Below the pieces are notes generated by a model. That model saw only the letters and a list, made by a program, of their open reading frames with translations, made no database searches and had not been told where the DNA came from. From Rosenbergiella nectarea (lineage in GTDB: Bacteria > Pseudomonadota > Gammaproteobacteria > Enterobacterales > Enterobacteriaceae), in the NCBI RefSeq assembly GCF_900111105.1, contig NZ_FOGC01000001.1, positions 424,549 to 488,548 on the forward strand: DNA of 64,000 nucleotides. Reading direction: 5' to 3'. Below, in pieces: positions 8,466 through 21,671 of the stretch (position 1 is the stretch's first letter; each line of letters begins with the position of its first letter). Both the position numbers and the translations under genes were made by a program.

Positions 8466-11282
8466 ATGAGTGACTATAAATCAACCCTGAATCTTCCTGA
8501 AACAGGTTTTCCAATGCGTGGTGATTTAGCAAAAAGAGAACCAGATATGCTTAAGCGTTGGTACGCCGATGATCTCTACGCGACCATTCGTGCAGCGAAG
8601 AAAGGGAAAAAGACATTTATTTTGCACGACGGCCCTCCGTATGCGAATGGCAATATTCATATTGGTCACTCAGTAAATAAAATCCTTAAAGACATTATCG
8701 TGAAGTCTCGCGGTATGGCGGGCTTCGATGCTCCTTACGTTCCAGGCTGGGATTGCCATGGTCTACCGATCGAGCACAAAGTTGAGCAAATGATCGGCAA
8801 ACCGGGTGAGAAAGTCACCGCTGCCGAGTTCCGTCAGGCGTGCCGCGACTATGCCGCTGAGCAAGTTGAAGGCCAAAAGAAAGATTTTATTCGCCTCGGC
8901 GTTCTTGGCGATTGGGATCGTCCTTATCTGACCATGGACTTCAAAACGGAAGCCAATATCATTCGCGCGTTGGCTAAGATCATTGGCAATGGCCACCTTC
9001 ATAAAGGGGCTAAACCCGTTCAATGGTGTTTAGATTGCCGTTCGGCGTTAGCCGAAGCGGAAGTTGAATATTACGACAAAACCTCACCCTCTATCGATGT
9101 CCTGTTCAATGCGGTGGATGCTGAGGCGGTGGCGGGGAAATTTGGCGTAGCAGCGGATGGTCAAGCCATTTCACTGGTTATCTGGACCACTACGCCGTGG
9201 ACCTTACCTTCCAACCGTGCCATCTCCTTAAATGCTGAGTTTACCTATCAGCTGATTGAGGTTAACGGTCAACGGATCATCCTAGCGAAAGATTTAGTCG
9301 ACGCTGTCATGACTAAACTAGGCGCTGAAAGCTGGCAAGTACTAGGCGAATGCCAAGGTGATGTTTTAGAGAACCATCGCTTCCAACACCCATTCTTAGC
9401 CTTAGATGTCCCTGTATTATTAGGTGATCACGTAACATTGGATGCCGGTACCGGTGCCGTCCATACCGCGCCCGGACACGGCCCAGAAGACTACGTGATC
9501 GGCCAAAAATATGGGATTGAAACGGTTAACCCAGTAGGCGGCGATGGCTGCTATCTTCCGGGCACTTACCCAGGCCTCGATGGAATTAATGTGTTTAAAG
9601 CGAACCCATTGGTGATCGACATTCTGCGTGAGAAGGGTGCCTTACTGCATCTTGAAAATCTTCACCATAGCTACCCACACTGCTGGCGTCATAAAACACC
9701 GGTTATTTTCCGTGCCACGCCGCAGTGGTTTATCAGCATGGATCAGAAAGGATTACGTGCACAATCCTTGAAAGAGATCAAAGGTGTGCAGTGGATCCCT
9801 GATTGGGGCCAGGCGCGCATTGAATCTATGGTCGAAAATCGCCCTGATTGGTGTATCTCCCGTCAAAGAACGTGGGGCGTACCGATGTCGCTGTTTATCC
9901 ATAAGCAGACCGGTGCTATCCACCCAGAAACCTTAGCGTTAATGGAAAAAGTCGCGCTACGTGTTGAACAAGACGGTATTCAAGCGTGGTGGGATCTGGA
10001 TAGCGCGGATCTCTTGGGCAGCGATGCGGACGATTACGAGAAAGTTCCTGATACCTTGGATGTGTGGTTCGATTCGGGATCGACCAGCTGCAGCGTTGTC
10101 GATGTTCGCCCTGAATTTAATGGACACAGCGCGGACATTTATCTGGAAGGTTCAGATCAGCACCGTGGCTGGTTTATGTCGTCGCTGATGATTTCCACCG
10201 CGATCAAATCGAAAGCGCCTTACCGTCAAGTACTGACCCACGGTTTTACCGTCGATGGACAAGGCAGAAAAATGTCTAAATCAATCGGTAATACGGTCAG
10301 CCCTCAAGAGGTGATGGATAAGCTCGGCGCGGACATTCTGCGGTTATGGGTTGCCTCGACTGACTATTCAGGTGAAATGGCGGTTTCTGATGAGATCTTG
10401 AAACGATCAGCCGATGCTTATCGTCGTATCCGTAATACAGCGCGTTTCTTGCTGGCAAACCTATCCGGCTTTAATCCAGAAACGGATCACGTTGCTCCAG
10501 AAGAGATGGTGGTCGTGGATCGTTGGGCGGTTGGACGTGCGCTGGCGGCACAACAAGATATCATCGCTTCCTATGAGAAATATGATTTCCATGAAGTGGT
10601 TCAACGCTTAATGCATTTCTGTTCAGTTGAAATGGGATCGTTCTATCTCGATATCATCAAAGATCGTCAATATACTGCGAAAGCGGATGGTCTAGCGCGT
10701 CGCAGTTGCCAAACCGCATTATGGCATATCGTCGAAGCACTGGTTCGCTGGATGGCGCCTATCCTCTCCTTCACGGCTGATGAGATCTGGGGACACCTAG
10801 CGGGTGAGCGTGAAAAATATGTCTTTACCGAAGAGTGGTATCAAGGTCTGTTTGGTTTAGCGAATGATGAGCCGATGAACGACGACTACTGGGATCAACT
10901 GTTAAAAGTGCGTAGCGAAGTAAACAAGGTCATCGAGCAAGCTCGTTCAGATAAAAAAGTGGGGGGAGCATTAGAAGCCTCTATTACTCTCTATGCGGAG
11001 CCTGAACTGGCTGAGCGCTTACAGGCCTTAGGCAACGAGCTACGCTTTGTACTACTGACCTCGGAAGCAAAAGTCGCCGATATCACTACAGCCCCAAGTG
11101 AAGCGGTTCAGAGCGAGCAATTGAAAGGGCTGCGTATCTTGTTAGGTAAAGCACAGGGCGAGAAATGCCCACGCTGCTGGCATTACAGTAATGACATTGG
11201 TGCGAACCCTGAACAGGCACAAATTTGTGGCCGCTGCTACAGTAATGTGGCAGGAAATGGTGAAGAGCGTAAGTTTGCCTAA
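8466..11282 (+). CDS. ileS: isoleucyl-tRNA synthetase
   Basis: Class I aminoacyl-tRNA synthetase of 938 residues, the same length as E. coli IleS. It shows the HIGH motif (GNIHIGHS, about residue 62), the editing domain with the [11 protein letters not shown] segment, and KMSKS in [10 protein letters not shown] near residue 600. A C-terminal zinc ribbon has two Cys pairs (CPRCW and CGRCY). The stop codon TAA shares its last A with the lspA ATG, pointing to translational coupling. Confidence 0.98.
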   Translation: MSDYKSTLNLPETGFPMRGDLAKREPDMLKRWYADDLYATIRAAKKGKKTFILHDGPPYANGNIHIGHSVNKILKDIIVKSRGMAGFDAPYVPGWDCHGLPIEHKVEQMIGKPGEKVTAAEFRQACRDYAAEQVEGQKKDFIRLGVLGDWDRPYLTMDFKTEANIIRALAKIIGNGHLHKGAKPVQWCLDCRSALAEAEVEYYDKTSPSIDVLFNAVDAEAVAGKFGVAADGQAISLVIWTTTPWTLPSNRAISLNAEFTYQLIEVNGQRIILAKDLVDAVMTKLGAESWQVLGECQGDVLENHRFQHPFLALDVPVLLGDHVTLDAGTGAVHTAPGHGPEDYVIGQKYGIETVNPVGGDGCYLPGTYPGLDGINVFKANPLVIDILREKGALLHLENLHHSYPHCWRHKTPVIFRATPQWFISMDQKGLRAQSLKEIKGVQWIPDWGQARIESMVENRPDWCISRQRTWGVPMSLFIHKQTGAIHPETLALMEKVALRVEQDGIQAWWDLDSADLLGSDADDYEKVPDTLDVWFDSGSTSCSVVDVRPEFNGHSADIYLEGSDQHRGWFMSSLMISTAIKSKAPYRQVLTHGFTVDGQGRKMSKSIGNTVSPQEVMDKLGADILRLWVASTDYSGEMAVSDEILKRSADAYRRIRNTARFLLANLSGFNPETDHVAPEEMVVVDRWAVGRALAAQQDIIASYEKYDFHEVVQRLMHFCSVEMGSFYLDIIKDRQYTAKADGLARRSCQTALWHIVEALVRWMAPILSFTADEIWGHLAGEREKYVFTEEWYQGLFGLANDEPMNDDYWDQLLKVRSEVNKVIEQARSDKKVGGALEASITLYAEPELAERLQALGNELRFVLLTSEAKVADITTAPSEAVQSEQLKGLRILLGKAQGEKCPRCWHYSNDIGANPEQAQICGRCYSNVAGNGEERKFA

Positions 11283-11791
11283 TGAAAAAATCATTATGTT
11301 CTACCGGTTTACGTTGGTTATGGGTGATGGTGGTTGTTATCGTTGTTGATTTATCCAGTAAATACTGGGTGATGACGTCGATGCAACTCCATGAATCGCG
11401 TGCCCTAATACCTTCCCTAAATCTTTTTTATGCCCATAACTATGGTGCGGCGTTCAGCTTCCTTGCCGATAAAGGTGGCTGGCAGCGGTGGATGTTCGCG
11501 GCAATTGCTGTCGCGATTGCGGTCTCCTTACTGCTAATGATGTATCGTAGCCGAGCTGAGCAAAAGCTGACCAACATTGCTTACGCAATGATTATTGGTG
11601 GGGCGCTAGGCAACCTCTTTGACCGTGCATGGCACGGTTTTGTTGTCGACTTTATCGACTTCTACGTGGGGGATTGGCACTTCGCGACCTTTAACATTGC
11701 CGACTGTGGTATTTGTGTTGGGGCGGCGCTAATTGTGTTAGAAGGTTTCCTGCCTAAGACGCAGGCCGATTCAGCAGAGGACAAATCATGA
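11282..11791 (+). CDS. lspA: lipoprotein signal peptidase (SPase II)
   Basis: Inner-membrane aspartyl protease that cuts signal peptides of diacylated prolipoproteins; target of globomycin. The 169-residue protein has four hydrophobic segments and the two catalytic Asp motifs: [19 protein letters not shown] and FNIADCGI. It overlaps ileS by one base and fkpB by four bases (ATGA). Confidence 0.97.
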   Translation: MKKSLCSTGLRWLWVMVVVIVVDLSSKYWVMTSMQLHESRALIPSLNLFYAHNYGAAFSFLADKGGWQRWMFAAIAVAIAVSLLLMMYRSRAEQKLTNIAYAMIIGGALGNLFDRAWHGFVVDFIDFYVGDWHFATFNIADCGICVGAALIVLEGFLPKTQADSAEDKS

Positions 11792-12261
11792 GTGAACTTA
11801 TCGTCACGGCGGACAGTCGCGTAGTGGTTGAGCTCATTCTCACGCTCTCTGATGGGTCGGTGGCAGAATCGACTAAAGTAAATAATAAACCGGCTCTGCT
11901 CACCTTAGGTGATCAGTCCCTCTCTCCTAAACTAGAGGCTGAATTACTCGGGCTAGCAGTGGGTAGCCAACATAAATTCAGCTTAGCGGCGGAAGATGCG
12001 TTCGGTGCCAGTAACCCAGATCTGGTGCAATACTTTTCTCGCCAATCCTTTATGGAGGCGGGTGAGCCAGAGGTCGGGACCATTATGCTCTTTAGCGCGA
12101 TTGATGGCAGTGAAATGCCGGGCATCGTGCGTGAAATATCCGGTGACTCGGTTACTGTAGATTTCAATCATCCGTTAGCAGGTCAAGACATCACGTTTGA
12201 TATCGAGATTATCGACATCAATCCGGTGTTAGAGGAACAGAATGAAAATCTTACTGTCTAA
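11788..12261 (+). CDS. fkpB: FKBP-type peptidyl-prolyl isomerase FkpB (SlpA)
   Basis: Small cytosolic isomerase/chaperone with an FKBP domain and an inserted IF domain. It has 157 residues against 149 in E. coli, with [16 protein letters not shown] and [13 protein letters not shown] segments characteristic of SlpA. The C-terminus is extended: the frame runs 20 bases into ispH before reaching its stop. Starts on the ATGA overlap with lspA. Confidence 0.95.
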   Translation: MSELIVTADSRVVVELILTLSDGSVAESTKVNNKPALLTLGDQSLSPKLEAELLGLAVGSQHKFSLAAEDAFGASNPDLVQYFSRQSFMEAGEPEVGTIMLFSAIDGSEMPGIVREISGDSVTVDFNHPLAGQDITFDIEIIDINPVLEEQNENLTV

Positions 12262-13195
12262 TCCGCGTGGATTCTGTGCAGGCGTCGATAGGGCGATCAG
12301 TATTGTTGAACGCGCGCTAGAAATGTATGGTGCGCCAATCTATGTGCGTCATGAAGTTGTTCATAATCGTTATGTCGTCGAAGGATTACGCGAGCGAGGC
12401 GCAATCTTTATTGAGGAGATCAGCGAGGTACCCGATGGTGCCATTCTTATTTTCTCTGCGCACGGTGTTTCACAAGCGGTACGGGCTGAAGCAAAAGCCC
12501 GCCAACTCACCATGTTATTTGACGCAACCTGTCCGTTGGTCACTAAGGTGCATATGGAAGTTGCTAGAGCCAGCCGCAAAGGGACCGAAGCGATTCTGAT
12601 TGGCCATGCCGGACATCCCGAGGTGGAAGGCACCATGGGGCAATACAGTAACCCTGAAGGGGGAATGTATTTGGTTGAGGCGCCAGACGATGTGTGGAAA
12701 CTGACGGTTAAAAATGAAGCTAACCTCTGCTTTATGACCCAAACGACCTTATCGGTGGATGATACCTCGGATGTGATTGATGCACTTCGTCAACGCTTCC
12801 CGCTCATTATCGGCCCACGTAAAGACGATATCTGTTATGCCACCACCAATCGCCAAGAAGCTGTTCGACAGTTGGCGGACGAGGCAGATGTGGTATTAGT
12901 TGTTGGGTCCAAAAACTCATCTAACTCCAATCGGTTAGCGGAGTTAGCGCAACGCGCAGGTAGACTGGCAAGGCTTATTGATAGCGCCGAAGATATTAAC
13001 CCCCAATGGCTGGAGAACATCAGCTGTGTGGGCGTCACGGCGGGTGCATCGGCCCCCGATATTTTGGTCCAACAGGTCATTACACGCCTGATGGAGCATG
13101 GCGGCGAGCCGGCAATCGAGCTTTCGGGAAGAGAAGAGAATATTTTCTTCGAGGTCCCTAAAGAACTTCGTGTGCCAGTGAAAGAGATTATCTAA
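12242..13195 (+). CDS. ispH: 4-hydroxy-3-methylbut-2-enyl diphosphate reductase
   Basis: Last step of the MEP isoprenoid pathway, reducing HMBPP to IPP and DMAPP with a 4Fe-4S cluster. The 317-residue protein has the three cluster cysteines in [11 protein letters not shown] (Cys12), [11 protein letters not shown] and [11 protein letters not shown]. Substrate-binding residues lie in HEVVHN and [10 protein letters not shown], and [12 protein letters not shown] follows. The start lies inside fkpB, so translation is probably coupled to it. Confidence 0.98.
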   Translation: MKILLSNPRGFCAGVDRAISIVERALEMYGAPIYVRHEVVHNRYVVEGLRERGAIFIEEISEVPDGAILIFSAHGVSQAVRAEAKARQLTMLFDATCPLVTKVHMEVARASRKGTEAILIGHAGHPEVEGTMGQYSNPEGGMYLVEAPDDVWKLTVKNEANLCFMTQTTLSVDDTSDVIDALRQRFPLIIGPRKDDICYATTNRQEAVRQLADEADVVLVVGSKNSSNSNRLAELAQRAGRLARLIDSAEDINPQWLENISCVGVTAGASAPDILVQQVITRLMEHGGEPAIELSGREENIFFEVPKELRVPVKEII

Positions 13196-13215
13196 CGGTA
13201 GCCTTGTACGATCTG

Positions 13216-13242
13216 AACCAGCTCCCCAGAGCTGGTTTTTTT
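13216..13242 (+). terminator. terminator of the ribF-ispH operon
   Basis: 9-bp stem AACCAGCTC / GAGCTGGTT with loop CCCA and a run of seven T residues. Confidence 0.92.
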
Positions 13243-13286
13243 CCGTCATCAATACCGTTATTCGCTAAAATTTACGCTGGAGTTAG

Positions 13287-14147
<861 letters not shown>

Positions 14148-14183
14148 TTTAAGTTGGTTATAGTTATTTTAATTCATTGATAT

Positions 14184-14219
14184 ATCGGCATTTTAATCGA
14201 AAAGTGCCGATTTTTATTT
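14184..14219 (+). terminator. dapB terminator
   Basis: ATCGGCA / TGCCGAT stem (7 bp), extended by TTTT/AAAA past a bulge, followed by TTTTTATTT. It lies 37 bases after dapB. Confidence 0.85.
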
Positions 14220-14599
14220 GTTTGGCATTTATTCTTGATTAAATGCATATTTTTTAATATTTAGATCATTTAATTTTACCGAATGGTCTACTTTTCCCCT
14301 TTTATTGGGTATTTTATAGTCTATTTGGGTGCTGCTCTGTTTATTATTGCTAATTCTTTCTCAGCAAACGTTTTTTTCGACCAGATAAGATCCCTTTTCA
14401 TCGTGAAAAATGAGAAATCGCGATGAAAGCCGTAAAAAAAATAAATTAATTCCTCTTCAGTATAGACATCAGCCCTAGGGATCATTAGAATGCCGCCAAT
14501 TTGCCAAAATCCAGATAGGCAGGCATTTTTGCATTGATTTAATCTCACTAATTGAATTAATATGCATGAACAGTGACTATTTATTCCCTGGAGGAAGTT
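14220..14599 (+). other. carAB upstream region, no convincing gene
   Basis: AT-rich 380-bp stretch between the dapB terminator and carA. In E. coli the carAB operon has two promoters here under pyrimidine and arginine control. I see an ARG-box-like palindrome near the 3' end and a nested hairpin at about 14490-14530 (AATGCC...TGCC...GGCAGGCATTTTT) that could be a weak terminator or attenuator. A 75-codon minus-strand frame (14321-14548) has no binding site and is not accepted as a gene. Confidence 0.5.
14551..14568. promoter_or_regulatory. candidate ArgR operator (ARG box) upstream of carA
   Basis: The 18-mer contains TGAAT-TAAT-ATGCA, one mismatch from the ARG box core TGAAT-N4-ATTCA, located about 32-49 bp before the carA start. 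A second, poorer half-site set lies just upstream. Arginine repression of carAB through ArgR is established in E. coli. Confidence 0.45.
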
Positions 14600-15748
14600 T
14601 TGACTAAGTCAGCAATTTTGGTTCTGGAAGACGGAACCGAGTTTCACGGCCGGGCGATCGGCGCATTGGGATCGGCAGTCGGAGAGGTCGTTTTCAATAC
14701 ATCAATGACCGGTTATCAAGAAATCCTTACTGATCCTTCCTACTCCCGCCAAATCGTCACTCTCACTTATCCCCATATTGGTAATGTCGGTACTAATCCC
14801 GCCGATGCAGAGGCTTCTTCCGTTCATGCGCAAGGCCTTGTTATTCGTGACCTGCCTCTAATTGCCAGTAACTATCGCAGCACGAGCGATTTATCGTCCT
14901 ACTTAACACAACACAACATTGTAGCGATTGCGGATATCGATACTCGTAAGCTGACCCGACTTCTTCGCGAAAAAGGTGCGCAAAACGGCTGCATCGTCGC
15001 AGGGGATAATCCAGATGTTGCTCTGGCCTTAGAAAAAGCTAAAGCTTTCCCAGGCTTGAAGGGAATGGACTTAGCAAAAGAAGTCACTACCTCAGAAAGC
15101 TACAGCTGGAAGCAGGGAAGTTGGACACTGGAAAATGAACTACCCGATGCGCGTGACGAGGCTGACCTGCCTTGGCATGTGGTCGCTTACGATTTCGGCG
15201 CGAAACACAATATCTTACGTATGCTGGTAGACCGTGGATGTAAGCTGACAGTAGTGCCAGCACAGACCTCAGCAGAAGAAGTCTTAGCCCTTAATCCAGA
15301 TGGGATTTTCCTATCTAACGGCCCAGGGGACCCAGAGCCTTGTGACTATGCGATTAGCGCAATCCAAGCGTTTCTTAAGACAGACATCCCAGTCTTCGGC
15401 ATCTGTTTGGGGCATCAACTGCTTGCGTTGGCGAGCGGAGCGAAAACGGTGAAAATGAAGTTGGGGCATCACGGTGGTAACCACCCGGTAAAAGACTTCG
15501 ATAACAACGTTGTCATGATCACGGCACAAAACCATGGATTTGCGGTAGATGATCAGCAACTGCCAGAGTGCTTGCGTGTTACTCACCGCTCACTGTTCGA
15601 CCATACTGTGCAAGGGATTCATCGTACCGACAAGCCGGCTTTCAGCTTCCAAGGTCACCCAGAAGCAAGCCCTGGCCCGCATGATGCAGCACCGTTATTC
15701 GACCACTTTATTGAACTTATCAATGCTTACCGCGGCGTTAAAGCGTAA
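14600..15748 (+). CDS. carA: carbamoyl-phosphate synthase small subunit
   Basis: Glutaminase subunit that supplies ammonia to CarB for carbamoyl phosphate, feeding arginine and pyrimidine synthesis. With a TTG start at 14600 the protein has 382 residues, exactly the E. coli length. GGAGG sits five bases upstream, while the in-frame GTG at 14573 has no binding site. E. coli carA also starts with UUG as I recall. The class I amidotransferase domain has the nucleophile in [13 protein letters not shown] and the His/Glu pair in [13 protein letters not shown]. It is 14 bp from carB. Confidence 0.97.
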   Translation: MTKSAILVLEDGTEFHGRAIGALGSAVGEVVFNTSMTGYQEILTDPSYSRQIVTLTYPHIGNVGTNPADAEASSVHAQGLVIRDLPLIASNYRSTSDLSSYLTQHNIVAIADIDTRKLTRLLREKGAQNGCIVAGDNPDVALALEKAKAFPGLKGMDLAKEVTTSESYSWKQGSWTLENELPDARDEADLPWHVVAYDFGAKHNILRMLVDRGCKLTVVPAQTSAEEVLALNPDGIFLSNGPGDPEPCDYAISAIQAFLKTDIPVFGICLGHQLLALASGAKTVKMKLGHHGGNHPVKDFDNNVVMITAQNHGFAVDDQQLPECLRVTHRSLFDHTVQGIHRTDKPAFSFQGHPEASPGPHDAAPLFDHFIELINAYRGVKA

Positions 15749-15762
15749 TCAGGAGAGAAGCA

Positions 15763-18700
15763 ATGCCAAAACGTACTGACCTCAAATCTATCCTGATCTT
15801 AGGTGCTGGCCCGATTGTCATCGGTCAAGCCTGTGAATTTGACTACTCGGGCGCACAAGCCTGTAAAGCATTACGTGAAGAAGGTTATCGGGTTATTTTG
15901 GTTAACTCCAACCCGGCGACCATCATGACTGATCCAGATATGGCTGATGCAACATATATTGAGCCGATCAACTGGCAAGTCGTCAGAAAAATTATTGAAA
16001 AAGAGCGCCCTGATGCGGTATTACCGACCATGGGCGGCCAGACAGCACTGAACTGTGCGTTAGAGCTCGAGCGTCAAGGGGTCCTTGAAGAGTTCGGCGT
16101 AACCATGATTGGTGCAACAGCAGATGCGATCGATAAAGCCGAAGACCGTCAGCGTTTTGATAAAGCGATGAAAAAAATCGGCTTAGACACCGCACGTTCC
16201 GGTATTGCGCACACCATGGAAGAGGCGTTAGCGGTAGCCGAAGATGTGGGCTTCCCCTGCATTATCCGTCCATCGTTCACCATGGGCGGGACGGGGGGCG
16301 GGATTGCCTATAACCGTGAAGAGTTTGAAGAGATCTGTGAGCGTGGCCTCGATCTCTCACCGACTAATGAATTGCTGATTGATGAATCACTGATTGGTTG
16401 GAAAGAGTATGAAATGGAAGTGGTGCGGGACAAAAATGATAACTGCATCATTGTCTGTTCGATTGAAAATTTCGATGCGATGGGGATCCATACCGGTGAC
16501 TCCATCACCGTCGCACCTGCCCAGACTCTGACGGATAAAGAGTATCAAATCATGCGTAACGCCTCGATGGCGGTATTGCGTGAGATTGGTGTCGAAACGG
16601 GTGGGTCAAACGTTCAGTTCTCGGTCAACCCAGAAAATGGTCGCTTAATCATCATCGAGATGAACCCACGTGTATCGCGTTCTTCTGCGTTAGCCTCTAA
16701 AGCAACGGGCTTCCCGATTGCGAAAATTGCGGCCAAATTGGCAGTCGGCTACACCTTAGATGAGTTAATGAATGATATTACTGGCGGGCAAACGCCGGCG
16801 TCATTCGAACCGTCTATCGACTACGTTGTCACCAAAATCCCTCGTTTCAACTTCGAGAAATTTGCAGGTACTAATGACCGTCTGACCACGCAAATGAAAT
16901 CTGTTGGGGAAGTGATGGCGATAGGCCGTACCCTACAAGAATCAATGCAAAAAGCGTTACGTGGACTGGAAGTTGGGGCGACGGGCTTTGACCCGAAAGT
17001 CGATGCCGACGACGTTGAAGCCTTGACCAAAATCCGCCGTGAACTAAAAGATGCCGGTGCAGACCGTATCTGGTATGTTGCCGATGCATTCCGCCATGGC
17101 ATGTCGGTCGAAGGCGTGTTTAACCTGACCAATATCGACCGCTGGTTCTTAGTTCAAATTGAGGAACTGGTGCGCCTTGAAGCACAGGTTACCCGTGGTG
17201 GTGTTCAAATCCTTACCGCTGACTTCCTGCGTCAACTGAAGCGTAAAGGGTTTGCCGATGCGCGCTTAGCCACCTTAACCGGTGTGGCCGAAGCGGAAAT
17301 TCGTAAATTACGTCAACAATATAACCTCTACCCAGTCTATAAGCGTGTAGATACCTGTGCGGCTGAATTTGCGACAGATACGGCCTACATGTATTCCACT
17401 TATGAAGAAGAGTGTGAAGCGCAGCCAGACAGCGATCGTGAAAAAATCATGATCTTGGGCGGTGGTCCAAACCGTATTGGTCAAGGGATCGAGTTTGACT
17501 ACTGCTGTGTGCATGCGGCCTTAGCGCTGCGCGAAGATGGTTACCAAACCATCATGGTTAACTGTAACCCTGAAACAGTCTCCACAGACTACGACACCTC
17601 AGACCGTCTCTACTTTGAACCGGTCACCTTCGAAGACGTGTTGGAAATTGTCCGCATCGAAAAACCTAAAGGGGTTATCGTGCAATATGGCGGACAGACG
17701 CCCCTGAAACTCGCACGTGCCTTAGAAGCGGCCGGTGTGCCGGTGATTGGTACCAGCCCTGATGCCATTGACCGAGCTGAAGACCGTGAGCGCTTCCAAC
17801 AAGCGGTCGATCGTTTAGCGTTAAAGCAACCGGCGAATGCTACGGTGACGGCACTGGAGCAAGCTGTTGAGCGCGCCGCGAGCCTGGGCTACCCATTAGT
17901 GGTTCGTCCATCTTATGTACTCGGTGGCCGTGCCATGGAAATCGTTTATGACGAGCAGGATCTAAAGCGTTACTTCCAAACGGCTGTCTCTGTTTCGAAC
18001 GATGCGCCCGTCCTACTTGACCGCTTCTTAGATGATGCCATCGAAGTAGACGTTGATGCGATTTGCGATGGCGAGCGCGTGTTGATTGGCGGCATTATGG
18101 AGCACATCGAGCAAGCTGGTGTTCACTCCGGTGACTCAGCCTGTTCTCTGCCAGCTTATACGCTTAGCAAAGCGATTCAAGACGTTATGCGTAAGCAAGT
18201 TGAGCAATTGGCTTTCGAGCTTAATGTTCGTGGTCTGATGAATGTCCAATTTGCGGTCAAGGATAATGAAGTCTATTTGATTGAGGTTAACCCTCGCGCT
18301 GCACGAACCGTTCCCTTTGTTTCGAAAGCGACAGGGGTACCTTTAGCGAAAGTGGCTGCACGCGTGATGGCAGGCAAAACCTTGGCAGAGCAAGGCGTAA
18401 CGGAAGAAGTGATCCCGCCTTACTACTCGGTAAAAGAAGTGGTGCTTCCTTTCAATAAATTCCAAGGCGTTGACCCGATTCTTGGGCCAGAGATGCGCTC
18501 GACCGGGGAAGTGATGGGCGTTGGCCGTACCTTTGCTGAAGCGTTCTCTAAAGCGATGCTGGGTGCGCAAGCCACGATGAAGAAACAAGGTCGTGCGTTA
18601 CTTTCGGTGCGTGAAGGCGATAAAAAACGCGTCGTCGATTTAGCAGCGAAATTAGTGAAGTTTGGCTTTGAATTGGATGCAACTCACGGTACGGCAGTGG

Positions 18701-18987
18701 TATTGGGCGAAGCGGGCATTAATCCTCGTCTCGTCAATAAGGTGCATGAAGGCCGTCCCCATATCCAAGACCGTCTGAAAAATGGTGAATACGCTTATAT
18801 CGTTAACACTACCGCAGGACGTCAGGCTATCGAAGATTCACGCTTAATTCGCCGTAGCGCACTGCAGTATAAAGTACACTACGACACCACCATGAATGGT
18901 GGATTTGCGACGGCGATGGCTCTGAATGCTGACCCAACAGAGCGCGTTATCTCTGTGCAAGAAATGCATGCTGAGCTGAAAGCTTAA
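15763..18987 (+). CDS. carB: carbamoyl-phosphate synthase large subunit
   Basis: 1074-residue ammonia-dependent synthetase (E. coli 1073). It contains two homologous ATP-grasp halves. The first begins [17 protein letters not shown] and the second, near residue 560, has [20 protein letters not shown]-terminal MGS-type allosteric domain responds to ornithine and UMP in E. coli. GGAGAG precedes the ATG. Partner of CarA in one operon. Confidence 0.98.
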   Translation: MPKRTDLKSILILGAGPIVIGQACEFDYSGAQACKALREEGYRVILVNSNPATIMTDPDMADATYIEPINWQVVRKIIEKERPDAVLPTMGGQTALNCALELERQGVLEEFGVTMIGATADAIDKAEDRQRFDKAMKKIGLDTARSGIAHTMEEALAVAEDVGFPCIIRPSFTMGGTGGGIAYNREEFEEICERGLDLSPTNELLIDESLIGWKEYEMEVVRDKNDNCIIVCSIENFDAMGIHTGDSITVAPAQTLTDKEYQIMRNASMAVLREIGVETGGSNVQFSVNPENGRLIIIEMNPRVSRSSALASKATGFPIAKIAAKLAVGYTLDELMNDITGGQTPASFEPSIDYVVTKIPRFNFEKFAGTNDRLTTQMKSVGEVMAIGRTLQESMQKALRGLEVGATGFDPKVDADDVEALTKIRRELKDAGADRIWYVADAFRHGMSVEGVFNLTNIDRWFLVQIEELVRLEAQVTRGGVQILTADFLRQLKRKGFADARLATLTGVAEAEIRKLRQQYNLYPVYKRVDTCAAEFATDTAYMYSTYEEECEAQPDSDREKIMILGGGPNRIGQGIEFDYCCVHAALALREDGYQTIMVNCNPETVSTDYDTSDRLYFEPVTFEDVLEIVRIEKPKGVIVQYGGQTPLKLARALEAAGVPVIGTSPDAIDRAEDRERFQQAVDRLALKQPANATVTALEQAVERAASLGYPLVVRPSYVLGGRAMEIVYDEQDLKRYFQTAVSVSNDAPVLLDRFLDDAIEVDVDAICDGERVLIGGIMEHIEQAGVHSGDSACSLPAYTLSKAIQDVMRKQVEQLAFELNVRGLMNVQFAVKDNEVYLIEVNPRAARTVPFVSKATGVPLAKVAARVMAGKTLAEQGVTEEVIPPYYSVKEVVLPFNKFQGVDPILGPEMRSTGEVMGVGRTFAEAFSKAMLGAQATMKKQGRALLSVREGDKKRVVDLAAKLVKFGFELDATHGTAVVLGEAGINPRLVNKVHEGRPHIQDRLKNGEYAYIVNTTAGRQAIEDSRLIRRSALQYKVHYDTTMNGGFATAMALNADPTERVISVQEMHAELKA

Positions 18988-18995
18988 GCCCGCTG

Positions 18996-19029
18996 ATAAC
19001 GGCCTCGCAATGAGGCCGTTATTTTTTTT
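18996..19029 (+). terminator. carAB terminator
   Basis: 11-bp stem ATAACGGCCTC / GAGGCCGTTAT, loop GCAAT, then eight T residues. Confidence 0.93.
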
Positions 19030-19115
19030 CAAATCCTATATTTCCCGCTAATCCCTCTCGACTAACGTCACGCCTTCTCGTATGATTGCGCGTCTTTTAT
19101 GCAGAGAGTGCGACT

Positions 19116-19601
19116 ATGTTAAGCCTAATTGCCGCGATGGCAACCGACCGTATTATCGGTAATGAAAATCAAATGCCGTGGCATCTTCCCGCCGACTTCG
19201 CGTGGTTTAAACAGCAAACTCTGGGTAAACCTATCATCATGGGTCGCAAGACCTTTGAGTCGATTGGCCGCCCACTTCCGGGCCGGAAAAATATCGTGAT
19301 CAGTCGTCAGGCACAACCTGCCCAAGAAAATATTATTTGGGTAACCTCAATTGATGAGGCGATCGCCAGTGCCGCGGATGCAGAAGAAATTATGGTTATT
19401 GGTGGGGGGAATCTCTATCAGCAATTATTACCTCAGGCACAAAAACTGTATTTGACCCATGTGGATGCCGAGATTGAAGGGGATACTCAATTTCCAGAAT
19501 ACGATCCTGATCAGTGGGAGTCGGTATTCAGTGAGTTTCGGGATGCAGATGAGGCCAATAATTACGGCCTCTGTTTTGAGATCTTAGAGCGGCGTACTTA
19601 A
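19116..19601 (+). CDS. folA: dihydrofolate reductase
   Basis: NADPH-dependent reduction of dihydrofolate; target of trimethoprim. The 161-residue protein (E. coli 159) has [13 protein letters not shown] with the catalytic Asp, [15 protein letters not shown] for cofactor binding, and [10 protein letters not shown]. The frame opens at 19086, but ATG 19116 with GAGAG upstream gives [15 protein letters not shown], the family start. Convergent with apaH, 13 bp between the stops. Confidence 0.97.
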   Translation: MLSLIAAMATDRIIGNENQMPWHLPADFAWFKQQTLGKPIIMGRKTFESIGRPLPGRKNIVISRQAQPAQENIIWVTSIDEAIASAADAEEIMVIGGGNLYQQLLPQAQKLYLTHVDAEIEGDTQFPEYDPDQWESVFSEFRDADEANNYGLCFEILERRT

Positions 19602-19614
19602 TCGCAAGGCTACG

Positions 19615-20442
19615 TTATTCATCGGCTTTCTGTTGTGTAGAAGGCTGATGAAAATAGCGGCCATCTTCCCAACGCAGCAGCGTTAATTCTCCCCCCCAGC
19701 AGCAGCCAGTATCGAGCCCAATGACATTGCTCGGGGTGCCTTTACCTTCTAGTGACGCCCAGTGTCCAAATACGATGGTAAAATCTTCGGGTAACTGTCG
19801 TGGTATATCGAACCAAGGTTTTAAGGGGGGCGTTGCCTCTTCAGGTTTTTCTTTACAGATCATATCTAACTGACCGCCTGGGAAACAGTAGCGCATCCGG
19901 GTTAAGGCGTTAGTACTAAAGCGTAACCGTGCCAAACCGCTGAGATTTTCAGACCAATTATTTGGCATGTCGCCATACATGGCATCCAGTAGCAGTGGAT
20001 AACTATCGCTTGCTAACACGGCCTCAATATCGCCCGCACAGCGTTGCGCCGTCTCTAAATCCCACTGTGGTGTAATACCGGCATGCGCCATGATGAGCTG
20101 TTTTTCTTGGTCGATTTGTAGCAACGGCTGGCGACGTAACCAGTTAATTAATTCGTCGCAATCTTCTGCGTCGAGCAGCGGCTGTAAACGATCCTTAGAT
20201 TTATTTTTACTGACCCCAGCATAGACCGCCAGTAAGTGAAGATCATGATTACCCAGTACGAGTCGTACTGAGTCGCCGAGTGATTTGACTTTCCGTAATA
20301 CCTTCAGCGAATCGGGGCCACGAGCAACCAAGTCACCAGTGAGCCATAATTGGTCCTGAGTCGGATCAAAAGCAACCTGATCCAGCAATTGGCAGAGCTC
20401 TTGATAGCAGCCGTGAATATCACCGATTAAATAGGTACTCAT
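19615..20442 (-). CDS. apaH: bis(5'-nucleosyl)-tetraphosphatase ApaH
   Basis: Symmetric Ap4A hydrolase, also known to remove Np4 caps from RNA in E. coli. It is a metallophosphatase of 275 residues with [30 protein letters not shown] and the later [15 protein letters not shown] at 20448 is possible, but it overlaps the GAAAGGG binding site; ATG 20442 is five bases downstream of it and gives [11 protein letters not shown]. Last gene of the lptD-surA-pdxA-rsmA-apaG-apaH operon. Confidence 0.96.
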   Translation of the reverse strand: MSTYLIGDIHGCYQELCQLLDQVAFDPTQDQLWLTGDLVARGPDSLKVLRKVKSLGDSVRLVLGNHDLHLLAVYAGVSKNKSKDRLQPLLDAEDCDELINWLRRQPLLQIDQEKQLIMAHAGITPQWDLETAQRCAGDIEAVLASDSYPLLLDAMYGDMPNNWSENLSGLARLRFSTNALTRMRYCFPGGQLDMICKEKPEEATPPLKPWFDIPRQLPEDFTIVFGHWASLEGKGTPSNVIGLDTGCCWGGELTLLRWEDGRYFHQPSTQQKADE

Positions 20443-20466
20443 TATCACCCTTTCAGGAAAGTAAGC

Positions 20467-20844
20467 TTAATGCAGGGCGCCTTCAACGGCTAATAGAAAC
20501 ATAGGAATAGGAGCCTTAAACTCACTTCCATCCTCATTTCGCATCAGGTAATGGCCTTGCATTGTACCGACTGGGGTCTCAAGCATTGCACCGCTAGTGT
20601 ACTGGAATCGCTCGCCTACCTGTAAAGTCGGCTGCTTACCGATCACGCCTTCACCTTCCACCTCAGTCTTTTTTTCGTTACCGTCAGTGATAAGCCAATA
20701 GCGCTCAAGGAGCTGCATCGGCTGGTCACTGTGGTTCTCTAAAGTAATAGTGTAGGCGAATTGATACTGATTGGCATCCGGCGCCGAGTGCGCCGGAAGA
20801 TAATGAGTGGTTACGCTAATCGTTAAGGCGGTAGTTTCCGACAT
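20467..20844 (-). CDS. apaG: ApaG protein
   Basis: 125-residue beta-sandwich (DUF525) protein of uncertain function, same length as in E. coli. It has the conserved QLLERYWLITDGNEKKTEVEGEGV and YTSGAMLETPVGTMQGHY segments. The frame extends upstream inside rsmA, but ATG 20844 ([11 protein letters not shown]) overlaps the rsmA stop as TAATG, the typical coupled start. Always found with apaH. Confidence 0.95.
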   Translation of the reverse strand: MSETTALTISVTTHYLPAHSAPDANQYQFAYTITLENHSDQPMQLLERYWLITDGNEKKTEVEGEGVIGKQPTLQVGERFQYTSGAMLETPVGTMQGHYLMRNEDGSEFKAPIPMFLLAVEGALH

Positions 20845-21671
20845 TATTCCTCGCGAGTTTGCTGGGGAGGGTGTGCTGATAACCATTGGGCCAGCTGACA
20901 GTATTGAGCAACAGTAACATTTTCTGCGCGAAGTGTGCCGCTAATCCCCAGCTGATCGAGGACTTCAGTACTGAACAGATGGCCTAGGCTATTACGTAAT
21001 GTTTTGCGGCGTTTTCCGAATGCCTCTAAGGTAATACGGCCAAGCACACGCACATCGACCTCAGGATAAGGTGACTGTTGATGAGGGACTAAGCGCACGA
21101 CTGCCGAATCAACTTTAGGTGGCGGCGTAAAGGCATGGGGAGGGACTTCAAGCACCGGGATGACTTGGCAATAGTATTGTGCCATGACGGTTAAACGGCC
21201 GTAGGCTTTACTGTCAGGTCCCGCGACCAAGCGGTTGACCACCTCTTTTTGCAGCATAAAATGCATATCTTTGATGGCTTTGGTGAAGCTAAAAAGATGG
21301 AACATCAGAGGCGTCGAGATGTTATAAGGCAAGTTACCGAACACCCTTAAGGACTGTCCTTTTTGCTCAGCCAGTTCGCCAAAGTTAAAGGTCATCGCAT
21401 CTTGTTGAAAGATAGTCAGTTTAGGACCTAAAAAGGGGTGTGTCTGTAAGCGGGCGGCGAGATCGCGGTCTAACTCGACAACGGTCAGCACATCAAGGTG
21501 CTCACCAACCGGTTCGGTAAGGGCGCCTAGGCCTGGCCCAATCTCGACCATGGCATCTTGTTTAGTCGGATGGATGGCGGCAACAATGCTCTCGATGACA
21601 TAGCTGTCATTCAGGAAGTTTTGTCCAAAACGTTTGCGGGCAAAGTGCCCCTGATGTACGCGATTATTCAT
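20844..21671 (-). CDS. rsmA: 16S rRNA (adenine1518-N6/adenine1519-N6)-dimethyltransferase
   Basis: KsgA/RsmA dimethylates two adjacent adenines in helix 45 of 16S rRNA; loss gives kasugamycin resistance. The 275-residue protein has the [11 protein letters not shown] start, the SAM loop [12 protein letters not shown] and the catalytic NLPYNIST motif. The C-terminal domain is the usual length. It overlaps pdxA by 8 bases and apaG by 1 base. Confidence 0.97.
   Translation of the reverse strand: MNNRVHQGHFARKRFGQNFLNDSYVIESIVAAIHPTKQDAMVEIGPGLGALTEPVGEHLDVLTVVELDRDLAARLQTHPFLGPKLTIFQQDAMTFNFGELAEQKGQSLRVFGNLPYNISTPLMFHLFSFTKAIKDMHFMLQKEVVNRLVAGPDSKAYGRLTVMAQYYCQVIPVLEVPPHAFTPPPKVDSAVVRLVPHQQSPYPEVDVRVLGRITLEAFGKRRKTLRNSLGHLFSTEVLDQLGISGTLRAENVTVAQYCQLAQWLSAHPPQQTREE

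Noticed and set aside
14321..14548. 75-codon minus-strand frame upstream of carA
   Set aside because: GTG start without a binding site, lies over the carAB control region and a hairpin, and shows no family I recognise.
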